From Acanthaster planci (lineage: Eukaryota > Echinodermata > Asteroidea > Valvatida > Acanthasteridae): DNA of 64,000 nucleotides. The translations under genes and the position numbers were made by a program. Location of the stretch: NCBI RefSeq assembly GCF_001949145.1, contig NW_019091380.1, positions 1,891,866 through 1,955,865 on the forward strand, written 5' to 3'. Shown here piece after piece: positions 43,999-56,100 of this stretch; the stretch's first letter is position 1; the number at the start of each line of letters is the position of its first letter. The notes under the pieces were generated by a model, which was not told the DNA's origin, did not search any database, and worked only from the letters and a program-made list of their open reading frames with translations.

Positions 43999-46754
43999 GC
44001 TGGGGGTATAGAGATTGGACTTGTTGGGGGGAACCCATCTGTCCCATTTCGTTCCTGGTACACGTATATCAGAGATTGTCCTCAGAGTGGGCGCCCTCTA
44101 TAGGATAGGATCGAACGAAAGAAGTAAGACTTTGTGACCGAGTTTGTGCGCCCACAGCATCCACTATCGGTTTCCTTGAGGTAATCAGCACTTTTAAACG
44201 CAGTAGAGAAAACACTGTGTCGCTAAACTGTCTCCAACATTAGTCCTCACCCTGTAAGCTCAGGCTGTACGGTTGTAAGATTTGGAAATTATAGTCACGG
44301 CGAAGTACTGATTAGCCCTAGCCCTATGTATTGCTTGGTTCGACATTTAACTCATAGTGTATTGGAAAGTATTCCTTCTAGGTCGTAGGTGACATGATTT
44401 TTAATGCAGTTCTAATGCTTCCTGTGTCTCATTGAACTTGACGTCCATTTGCCGCGCAGTTTCCGAGTTCTTCATCTTGAACTAAAGTGTGATGCTATCC
44501 ACAGAAACTTTATCGTGTATTACCGAAGTTCTGCACCAAACTTGCAATTTGGAGGTTTGTTGTTTCAGTTCATAACAGTTTGTTATTTCAGTTCACAGCA
44601 ATATCAAAAGGCACGTGAATAAAGGTTACCCACAAATATTTTCAACGTGCACATTTTGGAGTAACAATTTGAACTGAACCCCCCCCCAAGGTGCAAATAA
44701 TGCATTCCTGTAATTAAAAGACAGCATATCAGGGAAAACGGACGATTTTCAATAAACGTTTTCAAGGAGAGTAATTGAAAAATACCTTCAGTTACATTTT
44801 AGAGTTGGAAAGTGCATAAAGCATGTTTCCTGGTAAACTTCTTACTGTGGACCATTTTGAATCATAGTTTTAATAGTGTCTCTGGAGAAACCAAGGAACG
44901 TATTCCAGACAGCCACAACTTATGCGTTACCCTCTACTAAGGGAGGTGACAAGTAACAGTGTTTTGATCCTTTGCACGCGATTTCTTCGAGAGCTACACG
45001 TAGGCCTACAGGAGTCAATAGAAGTTAAAGTATTTAGTCCAAGGCCGTAGCATTGCTCCATGCTTCGCTTTGGGTCACACAACTCAGAAGTCCATCTGTG
45101 CGTAATGTCCTTCGCTTACACAGGCAATGATGAATTCAGGCTCGCGGAGGGCCGGGGTCACCCAACACCGTCACCCGTCTCACCGTGAGAGACACGTGGA
45201 TTTTGAAGGGAAGAGAATTTCGAGATAATCGGAAGATATAAGCTTCTCCTAACTGGAAAACGTTCGCGTGATTCTGTATAGGCTTTACTTGAACCCAGTA
45301 AAGGATTAACACAGGGGTTACTACCCCCAAATTAATTAAGATACACATCCTTTTGGGGACATGAATATTAGACCTCATTTTCCCCGTTATTGTTTGAAAT
45401 TGAAACTATCTTCGTTTGGCCGCCATTGCAGTGTCTAAAATAAAGTAAAGGGAAGGCAAATAAGTCTATGTTGGCCACCAAAAGGGCCCATATACCAAGT
45501 GTAATAAACGCTCCCCCAACTGTCACCAAGGGTTCTTCCTAGGGATCAAAATATTCCATCACACAGACACAAAGCTAGCAACAAGAAAACAAGAGACTCC
45601 AGTGTTTTTAAAAGGCATGAAGCGGAACATATAAACACATATCAAAGATTACAACCCATCACTGTTAGAGGGCGCTATTTCCAGACAAGGCGTCACTGAC
45701 GGCCAGTGGATGGGTGGGGACATATGCCCCTGGACACTTTGGTTCAAAGACCAAAGAGAAAAGGAGGATCCACACCTTTTGGTCCACCTACCGAAAATAA
45801 AGTTTTGAATCATCCTTGTCTCTGGCTTACGATTGCTCTTCCCCTGACTTTAATGTTAGCTCAGGCAACAGTCAACATTTCTAAGTAAAAAAAAATTAAG
45901 CTCCACAAATTGAAAAGAAAAAATCCAACGCCGTTCAGCATAAATTTATTTCGCCATTTTTTCTATAGACAGATAATTCCTATTAATTGCTTCCTGTGTA
46001 TGTAGCTGGTTTTATTTACGGCATAAAATATAAGTGTACGAAGCCCTAAATACACACCAAAATTATTTTAGGAGAATTACTCAGTGCTCACATACTAAAA
46101 TTAAAAATAATCAGTATAGGCCAATGATAGAGTCTTGAAATTAAAGTACATACATGTATGAAACACATTGGTAGCTATAAATCACGTTCGATAATCTTCA
46201 AATTCTTTGTTGAAAATGCAGCAATTAATCAGACCCACATGTGCACCAATACACATTTTGAATCAAGTAGCTTTCCGTCGGGAGGTGTGCTTCACAGAGT
46301 CTTTCTCTACTCACATACATTTGCTACGCTATAATTTCAGCTGAAAAATATTCTTCTGATTTTACATCAAACACTTAAAGCGAAATACATTAATAAACAT
46401 AACTGTAATACTTCGTATATGAACAAAATAAAGTCCTTTTTCATTTCTACGCTTTAACTTAAAAAATACCACGGAGTGAACATGGCCCAGATATAATTAA
46501 CAATTCGTGGTGTTTCGCTTTCGTATGTACATCATCGATGTGAAACTTGTACTTCTTATGTGTCATCAAGGTTTCTTTTAGCTGTTTCGGCTAGCGGCTG
46601 GAACAGTAAGGCTTTCTTCTTTTTCTCTTTTCATTTTTCAGATTTTCTCCATAGGGTTTCTTCACATCTCATTGTCAACCTTGGCAGTTTTATACATCTG
46701 ATTAATTTCAGACATGGCAGACCTTTAGACAAACACCTAAAGATGGTCTTGGAA

Positions 46755-48180
46755 GGAATCCGTTATGATGACGTCATCACATGCTTTATTATTATTGTTG
46801 AATATTCAATTTTTCCCTAAGTATTTTGTACGTTTTGAAACAGCCCGACATTGTCACTATTCTTGTCCTAACTGGATTGCTGTTAGGTCCACGCTTTTAA
46901 TCCACCACCTTGAGAGGGTCCAGGAACAAAATCGTCACAATGACGTCTGACATGATTAATTATTGAGTTTTTAAAATTTAACAATTCCCCGTAAATTTTG
47001 TACACGTTTTTCAACAGCAAGACTTTGGCACGGTTCTTGACGTGACTGAATTGATGTTAGGTCCACACTCTTAGCGAACCAGCCAGGGAGGGTCCAAAAG
47101 CAAATCATCATAATGACGTCATCATGTGTCACGTGACATTGCATTTAAGGGGTAGCCTCTAAAGCCCTGTATTTCCTTAAGTTAAAGTCTGATTGGATTG
47201 AAACTTTGTAGATAGATATCAAGTGAAGTGTTATCGACGAAAACTAGCTGAAATCATGAGTTGATGACGTCACCAGTTGACAAGTCACGTGGCATTATGG
47301 GGTACCATTCAAAACCCCGAATCTTGTGAAACGCATGTCGGATTGGGTTGAAACGTTGCAAATATATGTATCTAGAAAGGGGTGTATTGTTCCAGTTGAC
47401 AAAATATTAGATCATAAGATGATGATCTCATCAGGTGATAAGTCATGTGACATTTAAGAGGCACCCTCCAATGCCCACCTCTTCTGAAGTACACGTCCGA
47501 TTGGGTTAAACCCTTGCAGATGTCTAGAAAAGGAACGTTTTGTAGACAAAAACTGATTTTATATGATGATGACGTTATCAGGTGACAAGTGTCGTGATAT
47601 TAAAGGGCACCCTTCAAAGGTCCTCTTTTTCTGAAATACATGTCTGATTAGGTTCAAACCTTGCAGATATCTAGAAAAGGAAGTGTTGTAGACGGAAATT
47701 ATTGACCTGATGTGATCATGACCACATCAAGTGACAAGTCACGTGACACTGAAGGTGCGCTCTTCGTTGCACTTTATCTTCTTAAGAACATCTCGGATAG
47801 GATTAAAATCTTGGAGATATCTAGCAAGGGAAGTATCTTCGGCGAAAATTGACCTGATGTCATGATGACGTCTCCAGGTGATAGGTCAGGTGACATTAAA
47901 GGTAAACATATCAAGACACTGTATCTCCTGGATTGTGTCCAAGCTTCACTGATATCTTGAAAGGAAGTGATAAAGACAAATCTTGACCTGATGTGGTGAT
48001 GACATAGTGAGGGGACAAGTCACGTGACATTAGAGGTGCACTATTAAAAGCACTATGTCCTATTGGGGTTGAACCTAGAGGAAAGCTGGAAAAGGAACTG
48101 TTATAAACAAAAATTGACCTCATATGAGGATGACGTCTTCAGACACAAATTAGATAATAGTGACATTATCACGGTAGATG
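46755..48180. repeat. Diverged tandem array of 172- and 145-bp units around TGACGTCA and GTCACGTGAC
   Basis: Two units of about 172-175 bases (marker GTTAGGTCCAC) lead into about eight units of roughly 145 bases. The markers of the latter are TTGACCTGATGT, GATGACGTCAYCAGG, GACAAGTCACGTGACATTAAAGG and TATCTAGAAAAGGAA. Exact TGACGTCA occurs at 46769, 47114 and 47265. Exact GTCACGTGAC occurs at 47128, 47738 and 48019. The other units carry decayed versions. Confidence 0.85.
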
Positions 48181-50165
48181 TGACACGATTAAAGGTGAGG
48201 TGTAGTTTTCTCCGTTGGTTTGGTGCATAACTTCGTTCGAAAAATAATTGAATTCAGCTTTGTACTTTGAGGAAACTCTTATATAGTAGTCATCTTTAAA
48301 ATGAACAAAGACAGTCTTCTGAAAGCCGAAACAGCGCGTTTGTCTGCTGACAAACTTATATCTACTTTGTGCTTGTTTTAGTGTCATGCACTTGAACGGG
48401 TAAACATCATTGCTCGCAAAACCTTTTGCAATTCAGTGGCAACCTATCTTACAGTGAGTGACCTTACATAGGTGCTATAATTTAAAAACCATGTGTGGGA
48501 CACAGAAGTTCTCAGAACCAGCCCCCCTCCCAAATCATGGTCAGAAACAGCCAGGATCCTTCAGAGTTAAGCTGATCGTTTGAAAAGCACAAACCAAAGC
48601 AAAGCGTTGGTACTCCTATATTACGTCTGCTTTTCTAATCCAACTGCGCATGAAAAGATGACCCAAAACGGACTCGTTAACTATTTAACCATTCACATAA
48701 GAGAAGTTACTAAATGTACAAAAGTATTTACAACTGCAAAATTAGCTGACAGAGAAATCGACAATGCACTCGTTCGAACACGAAGAAATAGAAGACCGTA
48801 CTAATCACTAACAGAATCATTTTGTCACAACGTGCACGTGTACTTTGACGGGACAGGCGGATGACTGTTTATGACATGAGGTGCAGAGAACCCCATACAT
48901 ACGACAAAGTTTACAAGATATTTATGAGATGAAAATGAACGGGGGTAAACAATCATTTTTATTTTTAAAGACGATTTTAAAAGATATTTTGCCTTAGAAA
49001 GATTTATTTTTAAATCTCACGGAAATTCTGCTAAAATTAGTACTAATGGGACCTTTTTTCCTAGTTTTGTAATTGTTCATCTAATGTGAATCGACTGTGT
49101 ATTGACTTCTCTTCTTTGTCAAAATTAAAGTAATACACAAGAAAAACTTGAATAAAAGGCCCTGAATAGTGAAAACAGTTAACAAAAAAAATAAAATAAC
49201 GTTCAACTCAAAATTACTCAAATGCTCTAAGACACTGAAGGCACAGGGGCAAAATCTGTTAGGGAGCACTGGAACGTTACAAAAGCCTATCACACAATCC
49301 CTCCGCTCATGTTTCTTGGGAGAATCCGTGCCTCAGGCCTTCCGCTTAACAACGCTTGCGTCTCACTACTGGTATCGCGACCCTGATCACGTCTCGGTAC
49401 ACAGTACTGTTGTGGTGGCCGAATCTGACGACAGACGTGGGTGATAAACAAAACAGTGCGCCGGCAACATGCAGACTTGAAAACCAGCCTAACAAATGTC
49501 CAAACCGCACTCCCTATGTAGAGGAAACGAGAAACACTTTAGCAAGCACATTTCCATCATCGTCAAAGTATACCCCCCAGTTGCAGAAAATTTCGGTCGT
49601 CAGTGCCCCCTCAAAGTATACCCCAGTTCAGCCACTGGTATCTGAATGGGTCAAATTATGTAAAGTAACAATACGAAATGACAGAAGTTTTGAAAGCTTT
49701 GCGTTATGTTTGAAAGTGTGGCAACTTGCCAACCGTGCTGCGACTTAACGCTTGCGGCGTGTGGGTCTCACCCACGGTGCAGTTGTAGTCAGTTAACCAG
49801 ACTATAATGCATAGAGCTTATATGACAGTGGTGTAGAATTGGTTCTGCAAATGGAATAGGGAAATGACCCAATGCGGTGATGGTTTGTTGCTTGTGTCAC
49901 TGCTGACACGTATACACAAGTACGTATACACAAGCTTTCAAATGGCTGCCGCGTGTGACATGAACAAACTTTCGTATCACAATACCCTTCGAAACAAGGA
50001 CTCTTTCCTTCACCAAGACCTTTGAAATGTAAACAGAACTTTCTAAAACACTGAATATCTGCAAATTGGTGTAAACCTTTGGTGGAGTTTCCAATTTGCA
50101 CGGGAGCGTTATTTTCGAAACATTTCTCGTCTTCTTAGTAAAACCTATGCAAAAACGGGTGTGTC

Positions 50166-53100
50166 TTAAAAACCCTGCAACTTACCTGCCACAAAAACAA
50201 CTATGGTGAGATTCAGAAGAACCAGAAATACCGCCAAAACCTCCTTCCTCGCCTCGCTGGAGAAACTGCGCTCACTCGGCAACAACAGCAACGAGGCTGC
50301 CAACAGATTAAGAAAGATGCTAGCCAGGGAGCACATCTGAAGACGATGTTCTGCAGCATCCTTCATTGGCTTAACGTAGGCATGGACGACGAGAAAGCCA
50401 ACAGACAGGACAATGGTCGCGAAGAGGGTGAAGTGATCCTCAGCACCGAACAACAGAACGAAGAGGACTTGGAGGATTTTGCGTGCAAGCTCTACGATCT
50501 CCCAAAACCAGAACTGCTCCTTGTAATTTTCACATAGGAAGGTTTCCCAAGTAATGCTTGGAGCGGATGAGGTGAACGTTTGGGGGAACACAGCAAGATC
50601 ATTGTTTGTTACGTTGCTTTGAGAAACCACAGTGGCAGAACCGTTGCTACACACACGTTGCGGGTAGTCGTCTAACTGATGGCGCCGATTGTCATGATCA
50701 GTCTGCTGGTCTGCAAAGTCTAAGGGTGTTCGGCCAAGGTCATTCCTCATCTCTGAGGCGGTCGAGGAATCATTAGCCTCTCTCTTTCTACGCCAATGAT
50801 TTATCCATAGTATAATTAGCAAAACTGACGGAAAACCAACAACGTAGCACAGGGAAACGTCGGCAGCGTAGTTAAACATGACATGTTGATTTTTCTCACA
50901 GTCGATGGAGTATTCTGATCGAAGACGAAGAACTTTGATTTTTTCAGTTTCATCCAGGTAGAATTCATCACAGCCAGAGGGCAGCAAGGTGAATATGGTA
51001 CTCGATAGGCTTGGATATGTGATGAACAATAAGATAACAACAGCAAGGTAGCATGTTTGTTTCGTTTTAGCAAGCACAGCACAGCAAACACCAGCTGGTC
51101 TCCCTTTAAGGTGTAAGAAAAGCCGTTTTAGCTGGTAAGCACTCAACGCTGACAGAATTACAAGAATGGTAAAACTGAGACCAGCTATAAATTCAATGTA
51201 AATTGTTGGGTAGGTGAAATTTGGAAAGTAACAGCGAGGGCTGACAATTAATTGCAAGATGTTAACCTCTAAAACTCTGAAGAAGGAACCGATCTTTGTC
51301 AGAGACTGCGGCCAAGGAAGGTCATGAAGTGCGTCGAATATCTCGCCTATGATCTGATAGAAGCCGAGTAAAATCTTAAATCGTGAGAACAGCACACTGA
51401 CCACGGACCGACCTCTTCCACGATGCCTCCGGAGGTCCCAGGCAACGATGAGGACCACTACAATAATGACAATAACTGAAGCAAGGATTTCAAGAAAGAA
51501 CACCCACCACCTCGGGCATTCAAAACACTGGCTGAACCAAGAATAGAAGCCAGCTACACATTGAGAACACAAGAAATCCCTATAACCATGTTGGCATGTT
51601 GCACTTATTCCATCATTCAGACTTAAACACGATTCCTTCCTTGGGCATGGATAAACTTTAGGAAGAACTCCTTGGAACCTAAGCGTGCTTCTATGGTAGT
51701 GGTCGTTCTCCGTTAGGATATTTTGGACATAATTGTTATAAGATTGGAAATTATCCCCTGATCCCCAGTCCCAAGTCCACCAGAATCCAGGTAGAAGGTG
51801 TTGGTATTCCCCCGAGCAGTTGATACCTTCCAAGGGGCAAGGGAAGCATTCCCCAAACCTGTCTCGGCGGTAGTAATTGGATACACAAGGGCACGCGCGG
51901 AATCCAGCGTGGTGACTTTTATCCGTGCCCGTCGGACAAACCACACAGTCGCCAATATTTCTTCCAGGGTGAGTCTCCGGTGTAACGTAGGTGCCATTGT
52001 TGCAGAGAAGGCAGTTCATGTCAACTGCTGTTCTTACGACTTGTCCAGTGCGATTTTGAAAAAACCCTCCTGCAAAAATGAAAGACTTTTGAACAGAAAA
52101 TACATACATTCCTAAAATGTCTGTATAAATATGAATTTTCAGAGTTATCGAAGTCCACACATTCAAAACTTTCCACAAACACTTGCTCCGTAATGTAAAG
52201 TCTTTCCCTCCTTCAAGAAGAACTGTCTACATTAAATGCGTTTGTTGGCGTCATCGCGACAGCTCATTTAATCTTTTAATGAAACCTTACCAGGTGGACA
52301 ATCCCTGCATGTCTCCCAAGGGCCACCGTAGGTACCTTGGCGGCACGGTGTGCAATTCAACTCGAAACGGTTTAAATCCGTGCAGCTAAATCCAGAATAC
52401 TGTAAGCCTCTGCCTATTTCACGCGACACGGTGATTGACTGCACGAATCCACTTCCTACAAAATCACTAGCATGGAGAAAATGTTGCAATTTCAGGTGTA
52501 AGCTGGACGTGAAGCTTAGAGAATACAAATAAAAAATCTTATACCGTAGGCCTATGAACTATGATACATTGCTCAGAAATAGCACAAGTCAAAAAACAGT
52601 CAGTGAAACTCAGCTGCAGTATTACGTTCCATAAAAGAATGGCATGTGGCAGAAAATATCCTTACATTTCGAGGTCGGATCTTGCGTGAGGTGCTCTTCG
52701 TAAGGTAGCGTCGACGAATCTGGGGAATCAAGAATAATATAGACATCCCACTTTCAGTGAACGGAAACCTACGCATGCGCGTCGATAAATACAAACCTTT
52801 TGCGAGTTAAATTTGAATAAAATCTGGTACACTGAATTATCTGATTGCACATAAACAGAGCGATTTTAGTTCCCCAGACTAAAGACCCTGTTGCTATACT
52901 TCGTGATTCGGGGCAAGCTTTTGCATAGCGACCACCATCTCTGGAATGGACTGGTTCCTTTGTGCCCTTCTTATCCATTGAGAATAGTGTATTTTTGCCA
53001 CGCGTCTCTTACGTAACTATAAGCACAAGCCTGCCCGAATCAAGAGGTATAGCAACAGTGGTTTTAGTATGGAGAATTCAAGTTGTTGAGTTCACGTGAA

Positions 53101-56100
53101 TTTAAAGAACTTAGCGTATCAGATTTGGGTCAAAGTTAATTAACTCGCAAAAGGCTTATTAGCCTTGGTCCAAAACGGTATCGGTAATATCCACCAAATA
53201 AAGACGCATCTTCTACAATTTTGCTCTGAAAAGGACGGGTTATCATGGGTCATTCTTCCCGCGAGATCAGATCAGGTGGAGGTTGATCGACTGTAAAATT
53301 CTGTTGCATTGTGTCGTTTGCGATTACGATTACAACATGATTTCCTCGAATAAACCGACAAAGCTGAGCACACGAAACATTACTTCAGCTAATTGTGGGG
53401 CATGAACTGGCCCCATTGTTATCAAACGTCACACCAGAATTGTGACGTTTTTGGCCTATTTCTTTTCCCTTCCTTCTAACGTTTGCAAAACTCCAAAATG
53501 TAGCCTCATCTCTCAAATAGGATATAAAAAGTTACACAAAAATTCCACCAATTCCCCAATTTACTTTTCTCTCCTGAAAATTTGGTTCTGAATGTTCCCT
53601 TCAAAAGGCTTAGCAGTACACAGTCAGTGAAAGTGTGGTCTTTACTGGAGCTTCTTAACATGCATGCCGAACAGTCTTTTACAGGACTACGTCGTGCTAT
53701 ATAGGTTACGTCAACGACGAGACCTGCTGATTCCATGCATTCGTTGCGGACGGAGTACATCAAATAAAACAAAACTTCGACCCAAGCCTACCAAGGTTGG
53801 TCCTCCTCGAAGAAAATCCATCTGATGAATGTTCCAGAGGCATTGCACTAGTGGAGGTCTCAACGTTAAAAGTGACTCAATGGTCCTACATTCCTACGGG
53901 AATAACCTAGTCTATCAACTCACGAGCGTGAGGAAGCATTAATCACTGTCCAAGAACTTCAACCTGCTGAGACCCACGTACTGAAAGTATCCCTTCAAAA
54001 ACCTATGGAACTGTGAAGCGACATTGATAACGCAAAGCCGGAAAGCAGGTGACTAAATTCCTTTGTTTTCCTTGTCTGTATAAATGTGGAGTTTTCAACT
54101 GAATCTAACGTGGTTTTGTTGTTATGGTGACTGTAGTTTTAAGTCACACGCGTGCCAGCCCACTTGTATGGGCACCCTTTTTATCCTCATATCATTTTTA
54201 ACTTGAAGGTGGGTCGGTCTGTCAAAAAAAATCCCTCCCCCCCCCAAAAAAAAGTGTTCTCCTCCCATAGATATGACTGAATAGATCGATAGACCAGGCA
54301 AAGTGCACAATACATATATAGACTTGTTCCTAGTTGTAAAATTGAGTCCCATGAGTGGTTTTCCTTCTACTTGGGAACTAAGAAATATTCTTTGAGTACA
54401 CAATACAATACTTGAATTTTCAAGAACTCGATAATAGTTTATGGAACTACCGTAAGTACACATAGCTGTGAACATAGTTCATAAAAAGCTTGAACATTTT
54501 TGTAGGAGTACAATGCACACTGAACAAAAACAGGATCGTTTTTAAAAAATCTAGAACATATCGCTACTCTCATGGTTGGGCTAAATCATATGGCTCATGT
54601 CCATTTTCAGCGCTGGATTTTTTTACAGGTGTTATATGACAATTTATTTGGGGGGGGCAGGGTCGTCTTAGAAGGGACTCGGTAGAAAAAAAACCCTTTT
54701 TGTTTTCTTTTTTTTTTAGGTCGGAAGCCAAAACTACTGTCGGTCGGAAATGAGAACCATATAATAAAAAACGGGTGCCTTATTGGGCACCGTGGCAGTG
54801 GACAAATGTACTTTTTAGCTGACCTGTGTCAGAAAAAAATGGGCACTACGCGGTGTGTTCGATTTCACAAATCTGATGTGACAGTGACTGCAAGGAAAGC
54901 CCCTCAAGGTGCGGCTAATGAAAAGTGCATAGCATTATCAGAAAATGTTGGAGAAATTCCGCCCTGACCGTTTTAGGGTCAGTATTACCTTTAAAATAAC
55001 ACCAAAAAGCTTCATTTTAGAAACTTGATTTAGTTCAGTTACGTTCAAACGTAAAATATGGCCTGGAGTTGACTTCTTAAACAGATATTTTCGTGAAGTA
55101 ACGTATTGAAGGTTTTTGAAGAACACAGTTTTTTTATCAACCAATCAGAGAGATCATGAACTTTTATTTGGTATTGAGGTAGCTCACCACAGCTGAAAAA
55201 CTCCCCAATTTTTAAGTCATGATTCCCATTGCCAGCAGCTTCCTATGGCTTCATCATAATTTTACTGAAATGGGAAAAAGTGGGGTTCCAGCCTTATAAA
55301 CACCACAGCTGATACTTGCATGAGAATATTCGTGAGCTTGTGGCACTTGTCGCACCTTCTTGAGATGTTAGAGCGCTGTCAAATCTTCAGAACCGCTGAC
55401 CCTAACCATCGGTTTCCTTAAAATCTAGCGTCACTGTTCCAGTACAGTGTACTTTCCAGCTTCTTGGTGCGACTTTGGAACGCTTGAGGGTCTAACACCT
55501 TGAGATCCTGTTTCTTTGCGTAATGAAAGAGTATCTACAGTATATTACCTTGCAAACAAGGCCTAAATGATTTGAGAAAAGGCTGGACGTCAAGATAAGA
55601 GATGCCATTGTCGTAAACAACGACTTGCCAGACAACAAGTGGCAGCTTGGTAATACACCGCAAAAATTTTGAGAGTCCAACTTCTTGTATCTGACCCAGC
55701 CCAGGGCACAACAGCCAAGGAAACTCGTCCAGCAAAAATTCTCCAAATGCCAATGCGGAAGCTTGCTGTTCTCCAAGACGACAGCTTTGCGCAAGAAACT
55801 GGAAAGTCCCCTCGAGGAGGTTTGGATCTATGATAGTCATGGAAAAGACACTGTTCACATAGCTGTAAAAATGTTCTCATCTGCTTAATTAATGCTCAGC
55901 CTACTTGTAATAGATACAAGATGTGCCACGTTTTGAGATTGGCGTTTGGCTGGTCCATTATTCCCTTTACTTAAAAAGTCAGTAGATTAATGTAAATTTA
56001 CAAACTTTTTCTCGGATCTGAAAATAGCCTATTAAAAACTATGCAGTTGCAGGGATTAGGGAGTATTTGGGGGGGATACCTCTGCTGGTGGTCATTTACT

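Larger units (their letters stand above)
42658..50165. other. Intergenic stretch between gene 1 and gene 2, 7.5 kb
   Basis: It contains the 5' flank of gene 1 and the 3' flank of gene 2. I see repeats (43454-43998 and 46755-48180) but no convincing gene. Open frames here are short, without domains or paired splice sites. A terminal exon of gene 2 may lie near its upper end. Confidence 0.5.

Noticed and set aside
49802-50101. Minus-strand frame of 99 codons as the last exon of gene 2
   Set aside because: It lies right after the possible donor at 50185, but its sequence shows no family resemblance and no strong acceptor could be fixed in phase 1.
52291-52455. Alternative acceptor at 52456 for the GCC2/GCC3 exon
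   Set aside because: Joining it to the upstream exon that ends in T would create a TGA codon. The acceptor at 52467 keeps phase 2 and an open frame.
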